Shown piece after piece: positions 27,631-39,299 of a stretch of DNA of 64,000 nt. A model generated the notes under the pieces. That model saw nothing but the letters and a program-made list of their open reading frames with translations. It did not search any database and was not told the DNA's origin. Both the position numbers and the translations under genes were made by a program. Numbering within the stretch: position 1 is the first letter of the stretch; the number at the start of each line of letters is the position of its first letter. The DNA comes from Chaenocephalus aceratus. Its lineage: Eukaryota; Chordata; Actinopteri; Perciformes; Channichthyidae. The DNA lies in contig CM043787.1 of the NCBI GenBank assembly GCA_023974075.1, forward strand, positions 40,552,168-40,616,167, given 5' to 3'.

Positions 27631-27959
27631 CTGCTAAAATGTCACTATCACTGTTTTTGGATTTGGCCTTTAGAGTATGTATTCTAAGGCCCTTGCTAAG
27701 CCCAGACTGTCATGGCTAATGTTGAGTTAGATATTACATATATAGCCATAACACTGTTAACATGGCTGCTCTTCCTCTTCCCCACATCCCCCTCTTCCCC
27801 CAATGGACTCTGCAGCTCTCCAGGCCCATGCTGGGCATGGCTGTCTGTCAAACCTTTTATTTTGTATTTGTTGTGATGTTTTTTGTTATTTTATTTGTTA
27901 AAATAATTATGTATTTATGTAAATATTGAAAATAAATTACATTCATATTTTCACTTCTT

Positions 27960-29340
27960 TTGTCTACTGCTTACTGAAAATGTTAGCTATCACATCCAAA
28001 TGGGACTATCAAATGAAAGGATAAGCTTACCATACAATACAGAAAACATTACACATTAAGGCTCAAATCTTTTCCCAAGCCGGAGCAGTCTGAAAAGAGT
28101 CCCAAGTTTAAAAACACAAAATCTTGACAATGAATATTGCGCTGTCATTTATCAGTGACAATGCAAACAACAAGAAGGTCTCCCCTAATCCCATGTATTT
28201 TGGCATCAATGTCATAAGCATACCATAGAATGTAATTATGAAGTGCAATACCCACAATCCCTACAGGGTCGTAATGTCACAGAAGATAATACCTTTTAGA
28301 GAGTTTCAAAATTGTTCAGTATGTAGATAAATATTTGTTTTACAATAGAAACATTTTTCTCCATAAATGTTCCCACATGTTGTGAGCATCAACTTTAAAT
28401 CTTTTGTCAACAAATAAAAAACATCTTAATTTCCTTTAGGACAACATTTTGTTTATAACACCACGACATTAACAATAAGCATAGGAAAATGATAAATGTC
28501 AACATTTAAGATTGTGCTTTTACTCTTTATGTAATCAGATCTATTTACATTGAAAATGTGATAAATACACAAGCCGCATTGAAAGTTACATCTTGCATTT
28601 TATGAAAAGTAAAGGTTTCGATTCATTGTATGACTTAAGTACACTAGAAAATAAATTAAAGATGTGCAACAACTGTATCAGTAATTACAATGATATAACT
28701 TATGTACAGGGTTGGGAGGGCTACTTGCCAAAAACACAACCAGTAACTTCATGTGAGTATCAAGATATAAAAGTAATGTAACGTGATAACTTTATTTTTC
28801 TTTTGGATTACCTCAATATAAAATGCAATGCAAATAAACACAGGAGAGAAGAAATATTAATATGATTTTTTTATTTAAATGTATAATATAATACCATAAA
28901 TCAGATTCAGGCAGTAGGTGTATAGATTCATAATTAAAGTATTAGCCTACAGAACAGTACGGCTTCCAGAGAAGAGATACAATTTGATCATTTTACATAT
29001 ATATGCTCTTTTTAGGTTTTGAATAAGATTGTAATCCTGAGTTTCCCTATTATTAAAAAAAGTAAAACTAATCCGATTACATCTTTTCCTCTGTATCTAA
29101 GGACTACACTTTCATTTTTTTCTATACGATCTTGATTCGTGTTAGATGTAATCCATTACTGCCTAAGCCAATACAAGTCATAACTTTTGGAAAATTGTCT
29201 CAAGTTATAAATTATGCCTTCAATCTCTTTCACGTGGAGAAGACATCACATTGGCCGAGGCGTTGCAACTTCCCTCAAGTGTCCTACATGAAAGAAAGAT
29301 CACATGTTAGAAATGTGTGCACAAACTATTCAGTATGACC
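27960..29340. other. Possible THAP 3' UTR or spacer; no exon seen
   Basis: AT-rich sequence downstream (minus-strand sense) of the THAP stop codon. No motif-bearing ORF. Confidence 0.4.
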
Positions 29341-29344
29341 CGTC

Positions 29345-31786
29345 TTAGTTTAAAGCCCAAGTGTAAGAGTGAACAGAGGCGGAGTCTGCCTGTTTTCCAA
29401 TTTGTTTTGTTTGTTGGCTGCTGCTACCCAAACCAACATCCTCCTCACAAGCATTGACTGTTGGAATGTCATTACGCTCCACATGTGGAACAACAAAGGC
29501 TTCTTCAGGTGTGCCTTGTATCATAATGATATTGCTCTGATCAGCAGCAAGACTGTTTTCACCACTACCATGGTCGACATCTGCAACCTCCTCCTCATTG
29601 CTGTTAACAGTCGAACTAGGACTGTCACTTACCTCGTCATTGTTACTCACCCTGCTTTTCCTTCTAGGCTGTTGTTCTTTGCCATTGGTGAAATAGAAAA
29701 TAGTGGGCACTGCAGTGTTTTTCAGGCATCTCCTTCCCTAATAAAAATAATAAACAAAAACACATAAAATAACTTTTTGAGGTCTGTAGATATTCAACTT
29801 TCTTTTGAATAATGTTGTTTTAAATGTAAGAGTGCATTATAAAAGACAATAGAGGGCCAACATGTTAACTATGCAGTTAATCTATTCAACAATTATGTGT
29901 TTCCAAGATTCGGATTCAAAGGATTTATGTCATAGCACATAGCACTCTGTCCCGAGCTCCTCCAACAATGCAACATAGTTATATAAGACATAAAACATAA
30001 AACAATAAAAGAAATTCAAAATTAAATTAAGAATAATAAATTAGTGCAGGCAGAAATCTATATACACGTACATATAATAAGACATATGCAAGAACAGAAT
30101 GTAAAGATAAATATTGTATAGTAAAATTAAATTAAATCATTTTTTTTTTACAGTGATAGCTGTTAAGATAAATAAGTTATAAGATGACAACAGATGAATG
30201 AATTTTGCTATTAAAATAATGTAAAAAAAGGTAATATAATTCATCTGTTTTTAACATAGAGTATGTGGGGGAAATGGCAATTCTCGATTTCTATGTTTCT
30301 TTACTTAACTGGCAAAATCTTAATTTGGCCTTTAATCAAAAGAACATTACTCATCACTGATGTGCAAGCTGTGCCATAACAATTATTTAGCATTGTATGA
30401 TGTATAACATGTATTTAATTAGTAACAACAATTTACACTCACAAATGGAACCAAGTTATTTCAAAAAAAAAAAAGGATCTGTACCCATGAGTCCGTGCTG
30501 AAGGGATGACTGTCAAAGTGTTCACTGCACAGGCGAGAAGAAACGTTGGGGGTCCATTTATTCCTCCGGATGTTCAGCACCCACTGGTCCAGCCTGTCTG
30601 GATCACCTAAAGGAAACCTTTATTCAAAAATACATGAACACCGACCCAAAGACAACAGGAGGGTTAATGCCATATTCACTTAATAACGCATGAACAACTT
30701 TTACAAATATTTCTATATAGTCTGTGTTGGTAAATGTAATCTAGGTTGCACATTTCCTGCTGAAATACATGCATGGGCCTACCAAGTTACTGCGTGGCAC
30801 TTTGGTTTTGATAAAACAGTGTAGTTCCACTATATAAGCGTTACATTCATAATCAAACGAGACAATATGCAAGATAAATAGATATTTGTTGTTATTCTTA
30901 ATGCTTGTCATTCACACGTTAATAAAATAAAATAAGTACCGATACATAGCAGAACAATTGTGGCGATGTTCAGCTTAATAAGCCTTGTTCAACATCATTT
31001 CTTTAGCTAACGGCCCGTCCACACAGCAGCGTGCGTTGACGCTTCCCCATTCACTTTGAATGGGGGTGACGTCACTTTTAGCCGAAATGCATCGTGGGAA
31101 GCGACGTGGAGCGTAGCTGGCTTGGCTCGCTGCAAAAGTTGAGCAATGTTCAACTTTTGACGCCTCGGTGAGGCGTCAGCCAATCGAATCATATGCCAGT
31201 ACAAGCTCTAGCCAATCAAACCGCTGCTTGTGTGTCAGGGGCGGGAGATTCATGTGATTGGTTGTTGGTCGAGTTTCAGACACGCCCGCCGGCAAGCGTC
31301 AGCGCACGCCGCTGTGTGGACGGGCCGTAATACTATAGCGGGCTGCAGGCGAACCAAGTCCGCGTTTCGCTGCATTCCTTGATCTCCAGTTATAACGCCG
31401 GGCTCCACCGCTGGCTGAAGCTAACAGAGCCGCAAAGGGCTAGCTACGGCTCCGGTTAGCTTCGGCGGCGGACTCCGGCGGCCACCACTGGGATAATTGG
31501 GTCCCCTTTTAACATTTGCTCCCATTTAGCATTATGGGCGTCATAGCCATAGACTATAAAAGGCTTACCCAAGGCTGAATCATAAACTAAACTGTATATA
31601 TATATATACACATGTATAAAGAGTTACGTCCTTAGCTGGCTAATAAGCTACATAACAAGCTAAGCTAACAAGCACACAAACACCTGCTAACGGGGTTAAC
31701 ATGTATAATATTATCATTTTACTCACCGAAAAAAGCTGAGAGTAGACTTCTTGGAAGTTAGTACATTCAAGCGCACAGCACGACAT
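29345..31786 (-). CDS. THAP-domain protein, 3 exons, with a 1-nt frame break in exon 1
   Basis: Exons on the minus strand: 31786-31727, 30617-30485, 29737-29345. The protein carries a THAP (C2CH) zinc finger: start 'MSCCALECTN', then 'SKKSTLSFFR', 'FPLGDPDRLDQWVLNIRR', 'LCSEHF' and the hallmark 'AVPTIF'. This gives C-x3-C, a distant C-x2-H, and the terminal AVPTIF box. THAP fingers bind DNA in transcription factors and in P-element-like transposases. After the finger come about 110 polar, acidic residues and a stop; no transposase domain is seen. Exon 2 uses a weak acceptor (ttgaataaag) rather than the later ttag, because only this one keeps 'FP' and the phase. The start codon and the 'SKKSTL' part are in different frames: one extra T in 'aacTtccaag'. 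Either an assembly error or a broken gene. A palindromic MITE sits in intron 1. Confidence 0.7.
31011..31327. mobile_element. MITE with ~34-bp terminal inverted repeats and TAA target duplication
   Basis: The ends are CGGCCCGTCCACACAGC and its inverse, extending about 34 bp with two mismatches. Flanking TAA occurs at 31008-31010 and 31328-31330, the 3-bp duplication of PIF/Harbinger-like elements. No ORF. Part of the same family (gaccaacaaccaatcacatg) recurs in opposite orientation at about 49755-49925. Confidence 0.75.
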
Positions 31787-32655
31787 CTTAATTGTCTGGT
31801 ATATCACCACGAACACGGCTAAAGCTAAAGGGTCAAGTACAGTAACTACGACTAACTAACGTTGTAGCCTCTATGGTTGTAGCCTAGCAGAGTGGACAAG
31901 TTGCTGTTAGCTGACAGTGAGGCATGTACGTGTCCATCAACGTGACCACGCCCTAATTATGCAAAAACTTTAAGACCTAATATAAATAAAAGGGTCGTGT
32001 TAGAAAACAATTCACTCACAGATCCATAATCATGAAGGTGGAATCTAACTATATCGATAATAAAAATGTATGGAGCCAGGGATAGAAACATGTTTTTTTC
32101 TGCTGTAAAGTTGGGCATTTTAACATGGGGGTCTATGGAAATTGCTCCTTTCTGCAGCCATCGCCTATCGGCCAATATATTAACTGCAGTGTGTGGCACT
32201 TCCGTATTGGCTTCCCGGCTGTTCCCCAGAGTTTTCCGCTTGGTGCATATATGTGACAGTGAAACCTATATGTGCATATATGTGCAACCTATATGTGCAT
32301 AGGCTATATGTGAAACCTATATGCAACCTATCCTTATGAATGTTTAATTGTGTATTTAAGGTTACGTTTCTTCTTCTAGTTCAGTGCGTTTTGAGTGATG
32401 AGACATATTTTAAGGGAATCTGTGGAATCTCAGCTTTCATATGATACGTTTTTGCATATAGCACGAAGTAAAAAATATCGCTTTTGACAGTTATGTGCTA
32501 AAGTAGCGTTAGCCCCGTTAGCTGTTAGACTTGTGTTTCGTTTAGTTAAAAATGGTTAATATCGTCAGTTAGCTGAGTTTCTTCCCGTTAAGTGGGTAAG
32601 CATCATTAATAGGTTGTTACATTTTAAGAAGTCCTGAGATGCTGTTTCTTGCAAG
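31787..32655. promoter_or_regulatory. Divergent intergenic region between the THAP gene and an unnamed gene
   Basis: About 870 bp separate the two outward-facing start codons, an arrangement compatible with a shared bidirectional promoter. It also contains a dispersed repeat at about 32040-32250 ('gggcattttaacatgggggtctatgg', 'cttccgtattggcttcc') and a 'catatatgtg' cluster at 32245-32335. No TATA box can be assigned with confidence. Confidence 0.4.
32245..32335. repeat. Short tandem-like CCTATATGTGCATATATGTG cluster
   Basis: Three to four imperfect copies of 'acctatatgtgcata'. Confidence 0.65.
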
Positions 32656-35600
32656 ATGTCCCACCGGCGGGACAATCGGGCTATACAGGTTAACAAGGTG
32701 GCTGCTAACGTTAGCTTACAGCTTATTGCAGTGCTGCTGCGCCATCCTCTTGTCTCCAACACGGGACCATTACACATACACGTGGAGCAGGGTGTCACAG
32801 TGTTGTCGCCAATCTTATTGTAAAGTTTCACAGCTTTTTTACTGCGGAATCCAGTTTGTTAATGTTCAGTAGCCAACAGCTATCATAGCATAATCTGCTA
32901 ACCACTAACGTTTGGCTTATTTGCTACAGTAGTTAGCTCTGCTCTATATATTACAAGCTAACGTGACAAGCTAATGTCACACTGTGTGAACTAAAATAGT
33001 TGTTGTATTACTACATCTTGGTCCAAATCTCTGCCAAATCTCTGCTAAAATTATTATTTTTAACAAAATTATCATTAAAGTATCTTTATTTTTTTGCATT
33101 TGTATCACACTTGGCATAAACTATTTTAGTTCATCAATTAGAACTGGAGAATTAAAATAATGATTTGTGGTAATCAAAAACAATGTATTTAAAGAAACAC
33201 TAGGAATAACATAGGAAATAATACGGATAATTTTTTACCCATGTTGTGCCTTAGAAGTGTAGTGATACACACATGATTTTTATTAAAAAAAGTAAGAAAG
33301 TTAAAATGAAAATTAGAATTGGTGTTGATCAAAAACAGGTTAATTGAGGAATTCCTGGAGGTAATTTATTGCAAAGATATTTACAATTTAAACTTATTTG
33401 GGTCACTTTTGACGCATGTTGGTTGTATGTTGTGTAACAAAGGGTTACCATGACAGCTGTGATGTTCACTCTTTTGACAGAGCACCAGTGGACAGTGAAG
33501 ACTATGGAACAGAACATGTGATGGCTTTGTGTGGAAAGCTGCTGAAGCCAGCCGGTGACTCATCATCAGTCTCTCCAGGCAGCACCCAGCTATTCTTCCA
33601 TCTTGCAGATGAAAAGACTTTGATATGTGAGTAATAACTAACTTGTCTCTAACATAATATTGAATGTCAGTGTTTCCCCTAGGTTTACTGCTGATATATT
33701 CTTTAAATCCTCTGGAGCAGAGAGAGGAGCTGTGGATTATTGTTATTGATTAATGCATCAGTGTTTCTTAGGGTCAAAAACACTAAACTCAACTTAAAAT
33801 GAAAGCGTTTAGTTTATTTAATAAAAGGGCTCATGTTCAATGTGAAAAGTGACCGTAGATATAGATTAGTTGCAATTTGGTGCTATATATATTTAAAAAA
33901 ATATATAACAATACAAAAATATATATGGGTTAGGGTTAACCCTATCCAGTGGTTAGTTTTAGGGTAAGCTCCACTGTTTTTTTATTTTATGTATTCACTT
34001 TAAGAGATAGGGATTTCAGAAACAAGTCGCACAAGTTTGGCTCGAGGTAAAATTAACAAAAGGTAACTGTTGTTACCCCTTCTAAACTTATGAAATAATG
34101 AGAAAAATATGAACGACTCTTCATAGAGCCACGTCCACACAGCTTTAAAGTTGTAGGAAGCTGAAGCATTACATTCGTGCCAACGGCTAGTTGTCGTTTC
34201 TAAGGTATTAGAAAGTTGGTGTTCTGGAAGGTTTAGCATAGGATCAATGCCCTTGGGATGCTCTCAATAACTGTTTTACAATTTTGTGTGTGTGTGTTTT
34301 GTGTAACCCTGCTTCAAAGGTCCATCATACAAGATGTAGGGGATCTATTGGCAGCTGCTGATAATAACATCCATCATTATGGTTTACTAATAGTTATCAC
34401 TTCACTTCCTCCTCCAGCACCTGGACACAGCAGGAACCTACGCCAGGATCCTGTTTGTGGTCTTCAGCTCCGCCTTCAACACCATCATCCCGGCTCTGCT
34501 GCAGGACAAGTTCTCCCAGCTGCGCGTGCCCGACTCCACCTGCAGGTGGATCACAGACTTCCTGTCTGACAGGAAGCAGCACGTGAGGCTGGGGAAACAC
34601 ATCTCTGACCCCCGGACCATCAGCATCGGTTCCCCTCAAGGCTTCGTTCTTTCCCCTCTGATCTTCTCCCTGTACACCAACAGCTGCACCTCCAGTCACC
34701 AGTCTGTCAAGCTACTGAAGTTCGACACCACCCTCATCGGACTCATCTCTGGTGGGGACGAGTCTGCCTACAGGTGGGAGATGGACCATCTGGTGACCTG
34801 GTGTGGGGAAAACCACCTGGAGCTGAACGCTCTCAAGGCAGTGGAGATGGTTGTGGACTTTAGGAAGAACGCAGCCCCACCCACCCCCATCACTCTGTGT
34901 GACTCCCCAGTAACTGCTGTGGAGTCTTACCGCTTCCTGGGCACCATCATCGCCCAGGACCTCAAACGGGAGCAGAACATGCTCCCTCATCAAAAAAGCC
35001 CAGCAGAGGATACTCCATCACCATCTGGTACGCTGCAGCCACAGCCAAGGATAAGGGCAGGCTGCAGCGTGTCATCCGCTCTGCAGAGAAGGCAATCGGC
35101 TGTAATCTGCCATCCCTCCACCACCTGCATGCCTCCAGAACCCTGAGGCGGGAAGATAGTGGCCGACCCCTCCCACCCTGGACACAAACTGTTCACCCCC
35201 CTCCACTCCGCGCTCCATCAGGACCAGAACGTCTCTCCATCAGGACCAACACTTCTCTCCATCAGGACCAGAACCTCTCGCCACCTCAACAAGGCCCGCC
35301 CCCCCCCACTGACACTTTACCTCAGCCACAACGCAGACTCTATGCATTACATAATGGAGATCACAGGATGGTAAATAATGCAATGTTTAAATATTGCTTA
35401 CTGCACATATTTTATATTCTATAATTTATTGCATTCTATTTCGATGTAAATTACTGCTTTATTTTATTGCTATCTTACTATATTTTTATTAGTGTTCTTA
35501 ATATAGTTCGCTATCTGTGTACTTTTTTTTATTTTAGTTTTTTATTTGTATGTATGCACCACGACACCTAGTGAAATTCCTCATACATGTGAACCTACCT

Positions 35601-37805
35601 GGCAATAAACCCGTTTCTGATTCTGATCTTTTTGTCCTTTAGGTTGCACTGCCACGTCTACAGTAGCGCAGATTGGACAGAGGAAACATGATTGGGCCTC
35701 AAGTTTTTTGCAGCCAACATACATTCTCCTACAAACTTGGGATAGGAGGGTGAGTGAACAAGCTATCCATTGGTTGGAACCTACCATTGTTAGACATACT
35801 AAATCTTGCACACTGCTCCTTCAAATTGACAATGTGAACATATGTCGCCATTTTGTAAATCTTGTTATTTTCTGCAAACTACTTATTAGCTTAAGTTTAG
35901 GGAGTGAGGTGCAGGGTTGGGTACCGAGAACCGGTTCCGGTTCGGAACCGGTATCAACATTTCGATTCCAACGGCATCATTTAGAAATGTGAATTTCGGT
36001 TCCACTTTTCGATGCCTGAGGAAATGTTTCTCTCCGTAGCCTACTGTATGACTGCGGCGAGGCGGCAAATGTAGCGTTGTACCTACACTTCCTACAGCGT
36101 AACCTGAGACCAGGGCCGGCCCGTTGCACTGGCATTATAGATGTTCGCCTAGGGCGACAGCAGAGCCATTTAATAGAATATCTATCTATATGGCGGTGGG
36201 CGCCAGATCTGTGGAGGCGCTGTCAGCTCTGGGAGGGAAAACAAATGTTTTGACCGTTGGTGCTCATCCTAATTTTCGGCCTTGATGTAACAACATTCGT
36301 AATTAAGTAAATGTAACACCCTTTTTCACCCCGGTTACACGTTTCATTCGCCCTGTACGATGGGCGCTGCAAGTGATGAAAATGGGGGATGTTGGCTTAT
36401 CTGGCACCCGCAGCTCACAGCCAAAGTGCGAGTGAGCGAGGGAGAAAGGGAGGGTGCACTGGAACCGGCGCTGTTGTTATTAGCATCTGGTGCTAGCTGC
36501 TCTAACGGAAGAAGAAGATGTTTCTACAATGATGTGGAGGGAGAGTCCTCTCCAGTCAGACTGAGGCTGATAACTACAGCTCAGTGAGGTAAAGGACTCT
36601 GAGTGTTTAGATAGTTCACTTTAGTCTAAGTTATCTCAGTGAGTCTCAAACGTTTTGATCACAATTTATGTAAACACATATTTCCAAGGCACTCCTTTAT
36701 AATTATTGGGATAAAACAGGTTTTAAATCATTCCAATGTATACTATAGGACAGTAAACCAGACATATCGTTTTAAACTGGAGAGATAAAAAAATATGCAT
36801 AAATAAAATAGTAAAATAAGATATGAATGAACAACAAACATAAAATACGTTACATGTATTTTGTATTGGCTATGGGTTATTGGTTATGCTCACATACTTA
36901 TTTAATTATTCAAATGTAAACCGATCTTTTTCATATGGGTGTTTATGTACCCCCTAGATCTACTCTCTAGTAATTCTGCTTAAAGTACACCAGATTGAAG
37001 CATTTTGCTTTAAAATGTTCAAACATTTCTTCCTGGTATGCCTGAGAAGGCAGATATGCTTGTTTTTCTCAACAAGAACTTAATCATTTTTTTTACCCTG
37101 CCCCTCAAAGAATCGGAATTGAGAACCGTTAAGAACCGGAATCGAAAAGTAGAATCGGAATCGTGGAAATTCAAACGATACCCAACCCTAGTGAGGTGTG
37201 ACTGATGGTGATTCAGAACATAATTATGCTCTTTGTGAGCCATATAGTACCGACTACTGAGTTTGAATCCAACTCCTATAATGTATTTTATGTCTCTTCT
37301 CTGCCCTTGTTTCATGTCTCTCTGTAATCCCCTGTTGAAGAATAAAGCATGAACTTAATCTAACAAAAAAGGTTAGGTTGGAATCAGGTGATGGTGAATC
37401 TATAAGAAATAAACCAAAAAAAGACAACCTAATTGGTGAGCTTTAGAGGTGCTCGGATGCAAATGTTATTACCTGGATAGAGCCAGGCCAGCCGTTTGCT
37501 CCTCTTTCCAGTCCAGTCTTTTAGCAAACTGGCTGCTGACTGTAGCTTGTGTTACTGTACAGAGTGAGTGATTTTCTTATTATAACAGAAGTTGTATGGG
37601 ATACACACACTCTCTCTCTTCCTCACACTTATTTTTGTAATCTTGTCTTTCAGCTGCTGCTCGGCAGTTCGACCGCAAGCTGACCCACAATGGCTTCAGT
37701 GAAACTGTGAAGAGGTGGCTTCGTTATGCTCCAGAGCGTGAGGGAGGCATCCCAAGGAACACAAGTGAAACGAACACAAGTGAAACAAACGCAAGTCCAA
37801 CTTAA
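32656..37805 (+). CDS. Unrecognised 3-exon gene, 153 aa
   Basis: I do not recognise the product. Exons 32656-32819, 33481-33626 and 37654-37805 join in phase (2, then 1) with GT-AG sites (donors gtaaag and gtgagt, acceptors ttgacag and tctttcag), giving 462 nt. The ATG has purine at -3 (gcaagATGt). Parts of the protein: 'MSHRRDNRAIQVNKVAANVS', a hydrophobic-leaning 'LQLIAVLLRHPLV', 'VEQGVTVLSPILLAPVD', 'VMALCGKLLKPAGDSSSVS', 'TQLFFHLADEKTLI', 'AARQFDRKLTHNGFSETVK', 'RWLRYAPEREGG', and a tail with the NTSET-type repeat before the stop. No signal peptide or membrane segment is clear. A candidate AATAAA lies at 38150-38155. Intron 2 holds the LINE at 34.4 kb and the nested hAT elements at 35.9-37.2 kb. 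The gene is divergent from the THAP gene. The evidence is phase agreement and splice signals only. Confidence 0.5.
34407..35625 (+). mobile_element. Non-LTR retrotransposon fragment (L2/Rex1-like RT), inactive
   Basis: The plus-strand frame shows 'SAFNTIIPALLQDKFSQL', 'WITDFLSDRKQHVRLGK', 'GSPQGFVLSPLIFSLYTN', 'LVTWCGENHLELN' and 'VEMVVDFRKN', typical of fish LINE RT. Two catalytic sites are damaged: the motif-A aspartate reads V ('LFVVFSSAF') and the F/YADD box is reduced to 'FDTTLIG'. The 3' end carries 'ctacctggcaataaacccg' at about 35597-35615. A short 23-bp triplication ('ccatcaggaccagaac') lies at 35214-35280. Confidence 0.8.
35640..35830. repeat. Dispersed repeat fragment (unnamed)
   Basis: 'aagttttttgcagccaacatacattctcctac...' to 'cttgcacactgctccttc' resembles a frequent teleost repeat. 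An in-phase open stretch with splice-like ends occurs here but was not accepted as an exon. Confidence 0.35.
35912..37190. mobile_element. hAT-like element CAGGGTTGGGTA with perfect 8-bp TSD, containing a second hAT
   Basis: The ends CAGGGTTGGGTACCGAGAAC and '...cgatacccaaccctag' are inverted, with 'cggttccggttcggaacc' / 'gaaccggaatcgaaaag' sub-terminal text. The flanks GTGAGGTG (35904-35911 and 37191-37198) match exactly. From 36112 it holds a copy of the CAGGGCCGGC hAT of 10827, sharing 'gctgataactacagctcagtgaggtaaagg' and following text; that copy loses its right end near 37018. No transposase remains. Confidence 0.85.
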
Positions 37806-38456
37806 GGTACCCCACCACACTCTGTGTTTTCCTTGTGCATACAGTACAAAGGTTACCTGCCTCATAGACAATACTGTTCTTTCATGGACAATAGACTGTT
37901 GTTCTTACAGTCAAAAATAAGTCAAATGTTTACAGCTTCGCCTTCATTATGGAAGACTTGAAGCTTCAGGCTGTTCTTGTTTGGAGTTGCACCAATGGTT
38001 CTTACACACCCTCTTTTTTTTGATGGGGGTATCTTGTGTCACTGTATATTTGCACATACGATGTGTCCTCTGCATTTATTCCACAGCGTTTGGGGAGCAA
38101 TAACGGGTTAAGAGTCTTGCTCAGGGACGCATTGCTGCCTGTTTTCTAAAATAAATTTGAATATTAAAATCATGTTTTCTGTCATTTTTAGTTTGATTTC
38201 ATACATTTTGGGGAAATATGGTAATTCAAGGTAATTTTGAACAAGCTAATAACAACCGTCTGCCAACAATACATGGTGTAGTGTGTGTTTACAAGTTTGG
38301 ACCACTTCATTCAGTACAGTATTGATGTTGCACTTGTTAATGGTCTGTTAAGATGTAGACCTATACACAGAAAACTCATTGGTGAAAAACATTCACTTTT
38401 TTAATGTGTTACAGTATGCTTAGAAAAGTTGAATATTTTAATGTAAGTTTTACATT
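37806..38456. other. 3' UTR of the unnamed gene and spacer
   Basis: Contains AATAAA at 38150 and a fragment of the tRNA-SINE tail ('ttgctcagggacgcattgctgcctg', about 38117-38141). Confidence 0.4.
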
Positions 38457-38740
38457 TAGATTCCCATTTAGATGATGGTTGAATCAATGTTGATTCCTAA
38501 CACTGATTCAATATAAAATCAACTAAAATGTATATGTAGATTCCCATTTGAATGATGGTTGAATCAATATTGATTCCTAACACTGATTCAATATAAAATC
38601 AACTACAATTTACATGTAGATTCCCATTTGGATGATGGTTGAATCAATATTGATTCCTAAAACTGATTCAATATAAAATCAACTACAATTTACATGTAGA
38701 TTCCCATTTGGATGATGGTTGAATCAATGTTGATAGTGTC
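38457..38740. repeat. 80-bp tandem repeat, ~3.6 copies
   Basis: The unit begins 'tagattcccatttgg' and starts at about 38457, 38537, 38617 and 38697. Copies differ by a few bases. Confidence 0.9.
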
Positions 38741-39299
38741 AGTTATGGTTAAAAGTCCAATGTTTATTCAACATTAAAACAATTTGCGCTTTCTGTTTAA
38801 TTTCAATGTCCGGGTTTCAACATGGATTCAATATTTCTGCCCATATTTCAACATTGATTCACTCATATTTTGCTATCTGGGTTACTTACTGTAAATGGTA
38901 ATTAAACTTTGTTATGCATGTCACATGTGTATTGTGACATGTCAGAATTACGATAAAAAAAATGTTCACTATAAATCCGCTTCAAGCTAGCAGCAAAACA
39001 TGTTATTTAAAGCACCGGTCATCAGTAATGACAAAACTGGAATGTTATTACTACTAAATGATGGTTCCAGTTTAACAATAGCATAATGAGAACGTTTTAT
39101 TCATTAAGAAGTTCAAATAGAAATGTGATCGTATGCTTCTTTAAATGTATGCCTGTTTACAGTACTGAATGCTGAACCACGGAGTTGTGGGCTTTCTAGT
39201 TGTAGGAAGATAGTTGTGTACGGATCATACCAAGTTAGCTAAAGTAATTATCATAATTAAACCTTTACGGAATCCAAGATACACTTGACCCTGTATAAT

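Noticed and set aside
30480..30606. Exon 2 of the THAP gene starting at the ttag acceptor (30606)
   Set aside because: Joined to exon 1 there, the THAP frame ('GDPDRL') is not reached; only the acceptor at 30618-30619 keeps phase and the conserved FP.
35641..35750. Possible extra exon of the unnamed gene with tag acceptor and gtgagt donor
   Set aside because: It lies in dispersed repeat text, and the direct join 33626/37654 already keeps phase.
38457..38740. CRISPR-like array
   Set aside because: Contiguous 80-bp units with no spacers, in a vertebrate genome: a minisatellite.
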